Shown here: positions 44,878 through 54,695 of the stretch, in pieces
Layout of the letters: every line of letters starts with the position of its first letter
Position numbering within the stretch: the stretch's first letter is position 1
Assembly (NCBI GenBank): GCA_031769625.1
Contig: JAUIMM010000016.1
Location: forward strand, 16,817,001-16,881,000
DNA length: 64,000 bases
DNA from: Taudactylus pleione
Taxonomy: Eukaryota > Chordata > Amphibia > Anura > Myobatrachidae
Direction: 5' to 3'
Notes under the pieces: model-generated
What the model saw: the letters and a program-made list of their open reading frames with translations, nothing else
Told to the model about the DNA's origin: nothing
Database searches by the model: none
Position numbers and translations under genes: made by a program

Positions 44878-45826
44878 AGTATGATATTACTGAGTGTTAA
44901 TACTCAGTAGTATAGGCAGCAGTCATGTTCAAGTAAATAGGCAACTCTCTGTATATAATCCGTAGGCACTACTGCTGCTGCTCCCTATTTACTAAAAAGC
45001 ATTGATGGGGAGTGAGCGGTATACCGCTGTGAGTGGCATTTAGAAGAGATAAGATATAGGTCGGATGGATAGCTAAATTGGGCAGTGAGGGGGCCCTGTT
45101 GTCAAAATGACATTGAAGGGTACTCTCATTGGGGTCGGTGATTTAGGAGGTTCCAATAATTATTTCTGTATAGCAACCAACATAACTATTACATGATACT
45201 TTGATACATTAGACCAATCTTTCTGCATCTTTTTCAATACCATCTGTTGATCCGCTCTAATTAGTATAATAATTGTTGTTGTGGTTATAGGCTGATATTG
45301 TTTAGCAGACATACCAATTACCTGTACTACTAACCTATACCACAGTATGTTCACCGGAACCATTTATTTGGTATTGATGGACGGCAATACATATTGTACC
45401 ATTGGTGGATGCTATCACTATATTTTGAAAAACTATATATAAATGTATATGTAGTTATATGTTGAAGATAAGAAGTAGTGAGTGCTAAAGAGACTATATA
45501 TTGGTCTATTAGAAGAATATACTAGGTAACTCTATTTAAGCTATTACCAGGTATTATATATTTTCTTACTACGAATTATATACAGAGAGTTGCCTATTTA
45601 CTTGAACATGACTGCTGCCTATACTACTGAGTATTAACACTCAGTAGTATCATACTATTTATCATTCATATTTTTGCTGTATCATTGTTTGATACTTTGT
45701 GTTGTACATTGTTTGTTTGTTGTTAAGATCATTTTAACATACATAATAAAAGTTATATTTTAATATTTTGTTTAAGAGTTCCCCCAGCAAAGATGAGAGT
45801 TCCTCTTCTTCTTTTGTCCTCTTAAC

Positions 45827-46150
45827 AAGTTCAGACTGATGTCACGGAGAACCGCTGGCTAATAGGCAGCTGTCTTTCCCACTGGCTGTGTGCTTATGAA
45901 TCAGCCAGTGCTGCAGTACCAGGGTCTACATGTCTCTGGTGTAATCTAAATGGAAACGGCTTGTGTGCTAGCCATTCCTGATGCCACTGCTTGGTCAGTG
46001 CCATCTGGAAGAGCCACTATGAATGTGACAAAGTGGCTACATGGTTTAGACGGGTTCATGATGTGAACTGAATAAGTGAGAACCCTAACACTGATTTATT
46101 AAACTTCTTCTACAGGTGGTAATCATCTTTTATTAAACCTGGTATATTAG
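45827..46150. repeat. Outer palindrome (P2), left arm piece 4
   Basis: Reverse complement of about 50964-51225. Shared motifs include CCAGGGTCT, GGTGTAATC, GCCATTCCTGATGCC against GCCGTGCCTGATGCC, GTGACAAAG and AGTGAGAACCCTAA. It ends at the palindrome centre, where hAT-E and hAT-C are inserted. Confidence 0.8.
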
Positions 46151-47224
46151 TAGAGAGTAGGGATGTGCGCCAACCCCATCTTCTGGTTTTGGTTTTGGAT
46201 CTGTATCTCCTTCGTGTTTTGGATCTGAATTTAGTTTTGGCAAAACCACCCTTGCGTGTTTTGGTTTTGGATCTGTATTTTTTTCAAAATTTTTTTAAAA
46301 ACAGCTAAAATCACATAATTTGGGCCTGTTTTTGTTCCTACAGTATTATTAACCTCAATAACATTAATTTCCACTCATTTCCAGTCAATTTTGATCACCT
46401 CACATCTCACAATATTGATTTCATCCAGTTTAGGCCAAAAGGTTGCATCCAACTAGCTGGCTAACTAAGCTAAGCGACAGCATTGGATGGCATTAAAATG
46501 TGGCAGTTCAGCTTCCAACATGGCACAGAATGGTACTGCAGTGATAGACAGGATGGCAGTTTAATAAACTATACTACCCAATAGAAAGTTTAAAAACAAG
46601 AATGTTTTCATTAATCAAAAACTAGGTCAGAGGCCCAAGGGAGTTGGAATATGTTTAATGATTAAAGTCAGAGAAAGGATTGATTAGTTTTTAATTTATT
46701 TATTTTAATATTTTGATTCTTAAAAAAAATTATGAGGGAAGATCAATGTAGGAACACATTCTTCAGTTCATGTCATCTTTGACCTGGAGGAGGTTTTTTT
46801 ATACAACTAATAGAAATGCGGTGGCCTTACTTGTAGAGGTGCTGCTAGTACACACTATAAACAGACATTTGCTTTGTGCTCAGGGAGGTTGTTAGGGATA
46901 ATGGGACCAAGACTTGCTGTTTACATCAGAGGAAAGCAGCCTGTAGCTCTCCAGCTGAACAGGTGGTGTGCCTCAGTTTACCTCAGCCTGCTTTACACAC
47001 TGTATGTAATTTCTGGACATTTTTGGCATTTAGCAACTGCATGTAGATGGTTTCAGCAGTTGTGGAAGTTCAATTTCCAACATGGCACATCAGGAAACAA
47101 ATGTTTTTATTAATCAAGAGGCCTGAGGGAGTTAGAGTATGTATGTAGTTGAAGGCAGGGAAAGAAGGATTGATTTGTAGTAAATTTAATTTAATTTTTT
47201 GATTCAGGAGGGAAGGAGGCATTT

Positions 47225-47983
47225 CCAAAAAATATTAAATCATTCACATCAGTCCTTGCCCCAGAAGAATCCTTGAGCACTACGCATGCTGCTGCTACTG
47301 CTCCTGAGAGTGGATCTTCATCCCAGTAGTAGTTTGAAAAAACAATTGACTTAAACAATCCTTTGCAAGGGGGAGCAAGTATGACAGCAGTCACCCAGTT
47401 GCACAGCGGATCACTGATGCCATAACATCTATGCTGGTATCAGATGTGCATCCAATATCCACCAATAATGCAGAGGGTTTTAGTTTTAGATAGTTAATTG
47501 AGGTCCTGTGTTCCCGCTACCAAATCCCAGCTAGATTCCACTTCACTAGAAAAACAATTCCCAGCCTGTACAGGGATAAAAAAAAAGAACTACTTTAAGC
47601 GCTGAACTGTAAGATCGTATTTGTTTTTTGCATATGTCAGACAGTCAGTTTGACTACTGGCAGGAAAAAAAGGCAATTTGGAGGTCCTTGCACAAACTGG
47701 CTTTGTTTTACTAGAGCTGCCCACCCTCCAGTGTGTACTCCAAAAGAGTTTTCAGCACAGCCGGGAACCTTGTCAGCAATCGGCATAGGAGGCTACTTCC
47801 TCAAAATGTTGAAAAGATGATGTTAATCAGAATGTACTACAAATTCCACGAGGAAGATCAATACCACCAATTACGTCCAAAAATTACAGAAGCACAAATT
47901 AATCTTGTGTGAAGAAAGATGATGTAGACACTGATGAGGGTGAAGAATCGGATGATGATGGTTACAACATCTTGCCCCTGTAA
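47225..47983 (+). pseudogene. hAT transposase fragments, middle and hATC parts
   Basis: At 47270-47600 the DNA resembles the region around GSSSQ, the QSFA motif and CPRYQIPSRFHFTR of the hAT-B enzyme, with several frame breaks. At 47634-47983 it resumes at the SDSQFDYWQEKEAIW region and includes the hATC motif (PPSSVYSKRVFSTAGN), with a stop before it. The catalytic Asp region between the two is deleted. Orientation is opposite to the element's terminal blocks and to the N-terminal fragment. Confidence 0.75.
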
Positions 47984-48505
47984 AGCCAGTTTGTGCATGT
48001 AGAGATCATTGCCAGCAATGTAAGCTGCCAATTGGTAGCTTGTCTTCTGGGGGCACAAACAAACCAATCACTTCATAATTGAGGATATTGTTGATGAAGG
48101 TGTTGGTGGTGCAGATGGCAGGTGCTTGAACTAGTAGAGAGAAGGGATCTAGCTGACACTGGACTGCTTGTTGGTACTTGTTGGTACTTTTAGTTTCTGA
48201 ATTTTGAAAACACTTTTTTGATGGATGCGCTGCAGATGACGTAACAGGGAGAAGGTTCCTTAATGGTTAAGGTTTCCACACATAAGAAGAAGTGGATGTT
48301 TTTTGTTTCATGCCCAGACATGACAATGGGCTTTTCCTACTCATGGGCAATAACTGTTTCTTCCACTGGTGCCTGATTTATACAAACAACATCCTCATCA
48401 AAATCCTTATTAGTGTCAGCTACACAAATATCCTCCTCATTCTAGTGCACTTCCACAGAAGCATCCTCGATTTCTATGTCTGCATGTTCACTTGTGCTTC
48501 AGTCG

Positions 48506-48800
48506 TCATAAGAGGCAGAACCACCAGTCATAAATTATGCTTTCCTTGCCACTTTGTGTGGTGAAAGGCATAGTGCCAATTTTATGTCTTTCTGCAGCTA
48601 ACTTTTCCTTTGATGTTTTTTTCATTACCACTGTAAAATATTGGTTCTTTGATTTTATATGCCTTGCCTTAAGCCCTGTATGCCCTTGGGCATTGGCTTT
48701 AGTACATGATGTAGATGGACTAGTATCGTCATGACCGGTGGCACTGGCAGCAGCTCCAACACTAGTATGTGGTTCCTGCTCTCCTCTCAACTGATCATTC
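48506..48800 (-). pseudogene. hAT transposase N-terminal fragment
   Basis: On the minus strand the frame from about 48800 reads MENDQLRGEQEPHTSVGAAA, then an STSCTKANAQGHTGLKAR region and MPFTTQSGKE. These match the N-termini in hAT-A and hAT-B residue for residue in places. It stops before the BED finger. Confidence 0.75.
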
Positions 48801-48879
48801 TCCATATCAACAAACACGAACGAAGTTGGGTACAGCATACATGTCAATTTGACCAATTTTAAATATTACACTGCAATAT

Positions 48880-49130
48880 CAATGTCACAATATTTTTTAT
48901 GAATAAGAACAGAATAACACACTGCGCTACCCCTTACTGTGTCATAAGATTTTTTATGAATAAGACACTGTGCTACCACTTACAGTGTCACAATATATTT
49001 TATGAATAAGAAAATAATAACACACTTACCATGTCACAAGATTTTTTATGATTAAAACACTGCGCTACCACTTACAGTGTCACAAGATTTTTTCTGAATA
49101 AGAATAACACACTTCTCTATGACTTATAGT
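48880..49130. repeat. Tandem array of about 60-75-bp units in hAT-C
   Basis: Four units with GTCACAATATTTTTTATGAA, TAAGAATAACACACT and GCGCTACCACTTACAGT. They lie upstream of the transposase N-terminus, as the different array does in hAT-B. Confidence 0.8.
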
Positions 49131-49197
49131 GTCACAATACGTGGATGATAAACTGCAGTCTGGTCGGCAGTATCACCAAATAATAATAGTGTAGCTA

Positions 49198-49518
49198 AAG
49201 CTGGGCATCCACTATACAATTTTCTGTCAGATATCTGTCCAATCTGGCTGGTTGGAATGAAAACCTGGTAATGTATGGGAGCAAATGACAGTCGATCATA
49301 TGGTTTTAAACACTGAAAAAAGGACAAAAAAATTGTTCAAATTGGTTACATTTGTGTGTTTTAACCAATTTGTCTGAACAACCATTTTTGGCTATTTTCC
49401 AGTGTTTGTGAGCAAATGGACGATTGTCATTTGCTCCCATACATTACCAGGTTTTCATTCCAAGCAGCCAGATTGGACAGATATCTGACAGAAAATTGTA
49501 TAGTGGATGCCCAGCTTA
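49198..49518. mobile_element. Snap-back MITE, 320 bp
   Basis: AAGCTGGGCATCCACTATAC at the left and GTATAGTGGATGCCCAGCTT at the right are exact inverse. The inverted similarity continues inward for over 120 bp (ATCTGTCCAATCTGGC, TAATGTATGGGAGCAAATGA). The target-site length is ambiguous (TA or TTA). Confidence 0.8.
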
Positions 49519-49659
49519 ACACTCACAAAAAAACTGACGAAAAATGTATTTAAAATTTTTTGTGTAAGTGCGGATGGACCACCTGCAGAGTCAAAAATAC
49601 ATGGATGATAAACTGCAGTCTGGCCGGCAGTGTCACCGAACAATAATTTTTTTACACTG

Positions 49660-50300
49660 GGGAAGAGCACCCCTGGAAGAGGCAGCAGCCCCTTGATGAA
49701 CAACACAGTACCCCTTTATGGACAACAAAGCACCTCTGCGGAGTGCGGATGGACAACCTGCAGAGTCACAAATCCGTGCATGATAAACTGCAGTCTGGCC
49801 GGCAGTGTCACCAAACAATAATAGCATAGCTGGCACACACATTATTTGTGGAATGATAAATATTAATTTTAAATAATTTTTCTTTTTTTACACTGGGGAA
49901 GAGCACCCCTGGATTAACAGAGCACCCCTGGACGACACAGCGCCCCTTTATGTTCTGCAGCCCTAGCCCCTTGATGGACAGGACAACACAGCAGCACCCC
50001 TTTATGTACTGCAGCCCCCGTTATGAACTGCAGCCCCAGGCCCTTTATGGACAACACAGCAGCAGCCCTTTACGTACTGCAGCCCCTTGGCTGACAAGAC
50101 TACAGTGACATAGCAGCACCCCCTCCCCTTTATGTACTGCAGCCGCAGCCCCTTTATGGACAACACAGCACCAGCCCTTTATTTACTGCAGCCGCCCCAG
50201 TCCCTTGATTGACAGAACAACAATGACACAGCAGCCCCCCCCCCTTATGTACTGCAGCCCCAGCCCGACAACACTGCACCCTTGAACCAACAGAGCAGCA
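49660..50300. repeat. Degenerate tandem repeat in hAT-C
   Basis: Units like CAGCAGCCCTTTATGTACTGC and CAGCCCCTTGATGGACAGGA, homologous to 15600-16110 in hAT-D. Confidence 0.7.
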
Positions 50301-50532
50301 CAGAGCACACCTGTTCTCTGTACACTATCCACAGCCGGAATGAAATGGTGCCGATCACCGGGACCTTTATAGAATCCAAAACCCACGAGAATCCGACAGC
50401 TGGATGATGACGTTTTGCCTCGCTTTGGATTCCGAGTTAGGCGGGAAAATCCGAGCCGAACTCGGCTCATACTCAGATCCCATATGTTCGAGTGGGTTCG
50501 GTTCTCGGAAAACCAGACCTGCTCATCTCTAG

Positions 50533-50963
50533 TAGAGATGTGCGTGGACCCCTGAATTTTGGTTTTGGTTTTGGCAAAATCACCTTCAGATGTTTTAGTT
50601 TTGGCAAAACAGCTCTCAAATGTTTTGGTTCGGATAAAATGTATAAAACAGCTAAAATCTTGTAACTTGGACCTGTTTTTGTTCCTTTAGTATTATTAAC
50701 ATCAATAACATTCATTCACAGTCATTTCCAGGAAATTTTGACCCCCTCACAGCACCTGAAATCACAAGTGAGAGAGTGCAATCCAAAATGTGCAAGATTA
50801 CATTTTTACTGTAGATCGGAGTTCAAAACTTGAAGAGAAGACCCATGTCGGGACTCAGTGCTACCCAAAGCCCCAAAGTGATCCGAGCCAGGACTGGTTT
50901 CGACTTGGAACCCCAAAGTTTAGGTGTGGTCGGATTTCAGAAAATCTAAACCGCGCATCTCTA
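50533..50963. mobile_element. hAT-E: 0.43-kb hAT-derived MITE at the palindrome centre
   Basis: It starts TAGAGATGTGCGTGGACCCC and ends AACCGCGCATCTCTA. Its first seven bases are also present at 46151-46157, as expected if hAT-C landed at its left tip. Counting from there, the flanks are TATATTAG (46143-46150) and TAAATTAC (50964-50971), 6 of 8 matching. The interior includes the shared CAGCTAAAATCTTGTAACTT block. Confidence 0.65.
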
Positions 50964-51820
50964 TAAATTACCAGATGATCGAGACAAACGCCTCTGAAGA
51001 AATCTCGGGGATGGGAAGAAATGCATTAGGGTTCTCACTTGGTACAGTTCAAATCACAAACCCTCTCTTAAAGCCATGCTGTAGGCAATATACCTAGCTG
51101 CTTAACCAAGTAGCCGCTTTGTCACACATTCATACAGACAGCACAGAGCAAGCAGCGGCATCAGGCACGGCTAACTCACAAGCCCGGGATTACACCAAAG
51201 ATGTGGAGACCCTGATACTGCAATGCAGGGTAATTTATATGCAGACAGCGAGAGAGATGGCGGTCTATTAACCAATGGTTCTCCCTGCCATCAGTTTCAA
51301 CTTGCCGGCACTTTACAAAGATTCATTACAGTGTCCTTTATTTTCAATTATCCTGTAGATTTAATTTCAGCTACTACAATTGGTGAGACCAACTCCGTCA
51401 TTTTACATTTACTTCATGAAGTAATTACATTGACCTGTGCCTTTATTCTGATGTACATCTACAATAATTATCAGAGGAGCACTAGTACTTTATCTCACCA
51501 ATGACTGTTGATCTCATTACCTATCATCTATACAGAACTGCCCAGGCTTGCAATTTCATAGAGGGTTTTATATTTTTTTGATCTAACCACAAACAATTTA
51601 CACCAATCGGTATCAATCGCATCTACAGTGGGATCAGAAAACAATATAGTTAACCAGTGACTGTCCTCTTAGGAACTTTGAATTGTATTTGTTATTTATT
51701 TACACACATTTTTTTTTATATATGTACATTACATTTTTATTTTTGTATATTTTGTGTCTATATTTGTTTTAATTATTATATTTTATGTAGATTATTGAAT
51801 GCAGTGCTGTTCTGTTTTTT
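50964..51820. repeat. Outer palindrome (P2), right arm, continuous
   Basis: The uninterrupted arm, about 0.85 kb. Its reverse complement aligns in order with 45827-46150, 40430-40660, 39085-39181 and 31737-31898. Divergence looks like roughly a fifth to a quarter of positions by eye, so the palindrome predates the insertions. No coding capacity is recognised. Confidence 0.8.
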
Positions 51821-53977
51821 TATAATTATTTTTTATAATTATTTTGTCTATTTATTGTGTCTATTCCAGCGCCTTGGATGTTTTTTTCTTTTTTTTCTTT
51901 GGCTGCACTATAGATCTTTATTCCATTGTAAATTGATCAGAAAAACAGATTTACATGTTTCTAATAATACAAATAATAGATCAGAAAAGTGTCTATTATA
52001 ATTTCTTCATTTTATTGTAGTCTATTGCAATCTTCTGCATTAATTAAAGTACAGACTTACTAACAAAAGAACCATAAAAGTCAAGACTGAAGTATGCATT
52101 GGTATGTTATGAACGTAGGATTGCAAGACTCTTTAATGTATCGTGTTTGCACAGAACAAGAGCAAAATACAATGATATGAATCAAGGTTTTTTTTCTTCT
52201 ATTTTAAATTCCCTTGAATAAATTCATTTTACCAGATGTCTTGGAAGCCAATTTGAGTTGGTCTAATTGATGCTATTTGTTTACAAATACACGGAAAGAC
52301 CATAAATATCACAGGCAACATCTGCCAACAGGCAACAATGTCTGCATATATTCTTGGGATATAGATTAAATCTTTCAATCCTCCCCCAAATTTTCACATT
52401 TGCTTAATGGTCCAGCTCATCATTTTCAACTACACAGACCCTCCTCTGTGAGGACGCTTCTCAATGCAATTTATTTCTTATTTTTTTTTATCCCTTAATT
52501 TTTCTGGGTGGTTAATGTTTACGTATGCAGTAATTACAGAGGAAAATGATTATATGATCCCTTCACCTTGCAGTTAATGTCACAGATGAGTAAAACTAAA
52601 AATTCTTATTATTCGATTTACTGGACACTGGTCCAATAATTTGAAACTAGTTTACTGAATAATATGTTTTACATTGTTTGAGACTTAAATAAAAAAAAAC
52701 TGTCAGATTGTAACTAGATTTGCCCAATAATTGATTTTTCTTACTTACACAATAGAAAGAAAATCAGATATCATTGATAGTTTTGTAATTGCTCGTTTTG
52801 TTTGAGTTTTCTTTTTGATATGCTAAAGAACAAAAAATGAGAATTAAGTTTTGAGGTTTTTTTATAGTGTATTTCAATAGTCTGCTTTCAGGGAGATTAT
52901 AGTGTGTGCTACAAGCTAAATGTATATGCTTTTGTTTATTTCTTTCAAAAGGCATTACACAAATGCTGCTAGACAACACGCAGAATGGAAAATGTGTTAT
53001 CAAATCAGAACAAAGAAATAATGTGCTCATTTGAGTAGGAAATGTAAGTGGAGAATTAAAATAAAAAGGTTGTGTAAAATGCAATTAACTGATCAAAAGT
53101 AAAGATACAACTGCAGCTGTCCATTCTCTGCAGACACATCGTAAGGAGCAGTCACGGTTATGGCTTTACCGACTGTCATATCAATAGATACAACATTTAG
53201 TAGGTACTGTAGGTGGGTGTTACCATCTTTTTGCACCACATAGCGGTAGATTTTTTTTTAGAGGGAGCAAAGTTTTTCTTCTGAGAGATGATCGATATAC
53301 AGTACTATAGGTTTAGGTAATTGAGAATAAAATATTTATTATTCTTATTATGTTTATTATTATCCCTTCCTGGTACATTGCTCTGGAATTCTCACAACAG
53401 AACTGGCCACAGGTTCATCTTTACCAACTCAGGGTAAATGTTATTGCCATCAACAAACCCAGGAAGGCATAATCTTACTCCATCGAAAGAATTCTGCTAT
53501 GATGATATTTGTAATCATGATGCCACCTATCTCAGCATGCTTCAATCAGAGTTACTTAGAGAACTTTACAGGGGGCAAAGTTATCTGTTAAACCATATAG
53601 GATATTTGGTATCCGGCAAAGAAAAAAAGAGTCACAAAATAAGTGCTTCATAAATAATTAATTTGTAAGTCCCCAGTCAGTTGGAGAACTGGATAAGATG
53701 TGCCCCAGCTCTGAAGGGTTCTAGACTGGCGCTAATGAGGTGGAGCTATATTCAGTGCTAGAAGAAGACCTCACGTAACTGAAGAAGGCTTGCCATCGAG
53801 AGTTTGAAATCCAGGTCCATCAGGAAGCTGCAACCATCACTGGATCTTCATTTAGTAAGTTGTGGTTTCCATCTTACTTAGGCAAGCTTGAATCAGGCAC
53901 CAGGCATTTTAAAATGGTCAGTAATTGTGAACTAATAATGATCAGTTGCAAACAGGCTCACCACTACATAGCTCCAG
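51821..53977. other. AT-rich DNA without recognisable features
   Basis: About 2.1 kb with no tandem array, terminal repeat or domain I recognise. A few short frames (for example 53438-53653) have no support. This is the longest stretch here that may be single-copy. Confidence 0.5.
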
Positions 53978-54062
53978 TGTCATGATCCTGACTCATTTCC
54001 TACATACCTTACTGATATGTCCCATGACTTACCTCTGCTACCTGCTCTACAGGTCAGAGTAT

Positions 54063-54296
54063 CCTAAAGGAATGCCTCCGTTTGTGAAACCACCCCCCCT
54101 CCCCGCCTAATAAACAGGGCGAGCTGTCGATCAACATCGACAGCTGCCCCGTTGGTAGCGAGCCCCGGAGCAAGAGAATTTCTCTCTCGCTCCAGGGCTT
54201 GCACACGTGCAGTGCGGCCGCTGCGTGTGTGCAGGGCCTAAACATCGACCCGCTTGCGAGCGCTCAGCACTTGCGAGCGGGTCTGAATAAGGTCCT
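54063..54296. mobile_element. Harbinger-type MITE fragment in the 5' LTR
   Basis: It contains GAGCTGTCGATCAACATCGACAGC, shown here only as a motif of the family, and an inverted GAGCCCCGGAGCAAGAGA and CTCTCGCTCCAGGGC pair. It ends GCGGGTCTGAATAAGGTCC. It is the same family as 9345-9538. Host LTR sequence is deleted at its left side. Confidence 0.65.
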
Positions 54297-54529
54297 ATTT
54301 GGATGTACTGCTTCCATTTCTCTTGTGCCGACCATTCTCTCTGCATAGCTCCAGTGTGTAGCATTGTCTTCTCGGAGGTGTCAGTGTCCAGCGTTCTCCA
54401 TGTGCTTAGGAGACTGGGTGCCGCCATGACACTTTCACTCAGCTGACCGCTGATCCTCCAGTCTGTCTCTGCAGCAGTCACATGATTCCATGCACCACTT
54501 AGCGATAGTTCCCTCTCCTCCAATCATGT

Positions 54530-54600
54530 TCATTACAGCAGACACCTGATCCTGTTAACCAATCAGGACAAGCCAGGGGGGATATAAGGAATCCACTGAC
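54530..54600 (+). promoter_or_regulatory. LTR promoter-like motifs (CCAAT and TATA)
   Basis: ACCAATCAGGACAAGCC is followed by GGATATAAGGAATCC (TATA-like core at 54592). The same arrangement occurs in the 3' LTR near 58163-58192. Transcription would begin around GACTAGCAGTCAGTGCC. Inferred from motifs and LTR position. Confidence 0.5.
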
Positions 54601-54695
54601 TAGCAGTCAGTGCCTTGGACAACACGTCTCACTCCAGTTCTACGAATCTAGGCTCCAGACTCCAGACTCCTGCATCCATGGATGTTATTATCCAA

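Larger units (their letters stand above)
42845..45827. mobile_element. Inner long-TIR element (P1) with nested insertions
   Basis: The terminal arms begin TGTTAAGAGGACAAAAGAAG and end with the inverse CTTTTGTCCTCTTAACA. Unnested, each arm is about 260 bp: left 42845-42907, 43459-43563 and 44886-44975; right 45567-45827. A LINE tail and a 1.3-kb non-autonomous hAT interrupt the left arm, and the right arm preserves both empty sites. The unpaired core (44976-45566) encodes nothing recognisable. The superfamily is unknown, and a clean target duplication is not seen. Confidence 0.75.
46158..50531 (-). mobile_element. hAT-C: 4.4-kb rearranged hAT
   Basis: The ends are TAGGGATGTGCGCCAACCCC and CAGACCTGCTCATCTCTA. 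The flanking 8-mers are GTAGAGAG (46150-46157) and GTAGAGAT (50532-50539), a near-perfect duplication. The second copy lies over the first bases of hAT-E, so hAT-C inserted into that element's left extremity. The terminal blocks say the element reads right to left, and the transposase N-terminus at 48800-48506 agrees. The catalytic and C-terminal remnants (47225-47983) face the opposite way. Its ends are shared with hAT-D. Confidence 0.8.
53978..54690 (+). repeat. 5' LTR, interrupted and truncated
   Basis: It matches the 3' LTR over the start (53978-54061), then resumes at about 54297 (GGATGTACTGCTTCC) and runs to CAGACTCCTGC near 54675. A MITE replaces about 165 bp of LTR sequence. The CATCGGTCACTACC minisatellite part of the 3' LTR is missing, so its 3' end is lost. 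Confidence 0.75.

Noticed and set aside
46874..47113. A short open frame starting MCSGRLLGIM in hAT-C
   Set aside because: The same DNA is present in hAT-D near 15365 with differing frame, so it is terminal non-coding sequence of the hAT family.
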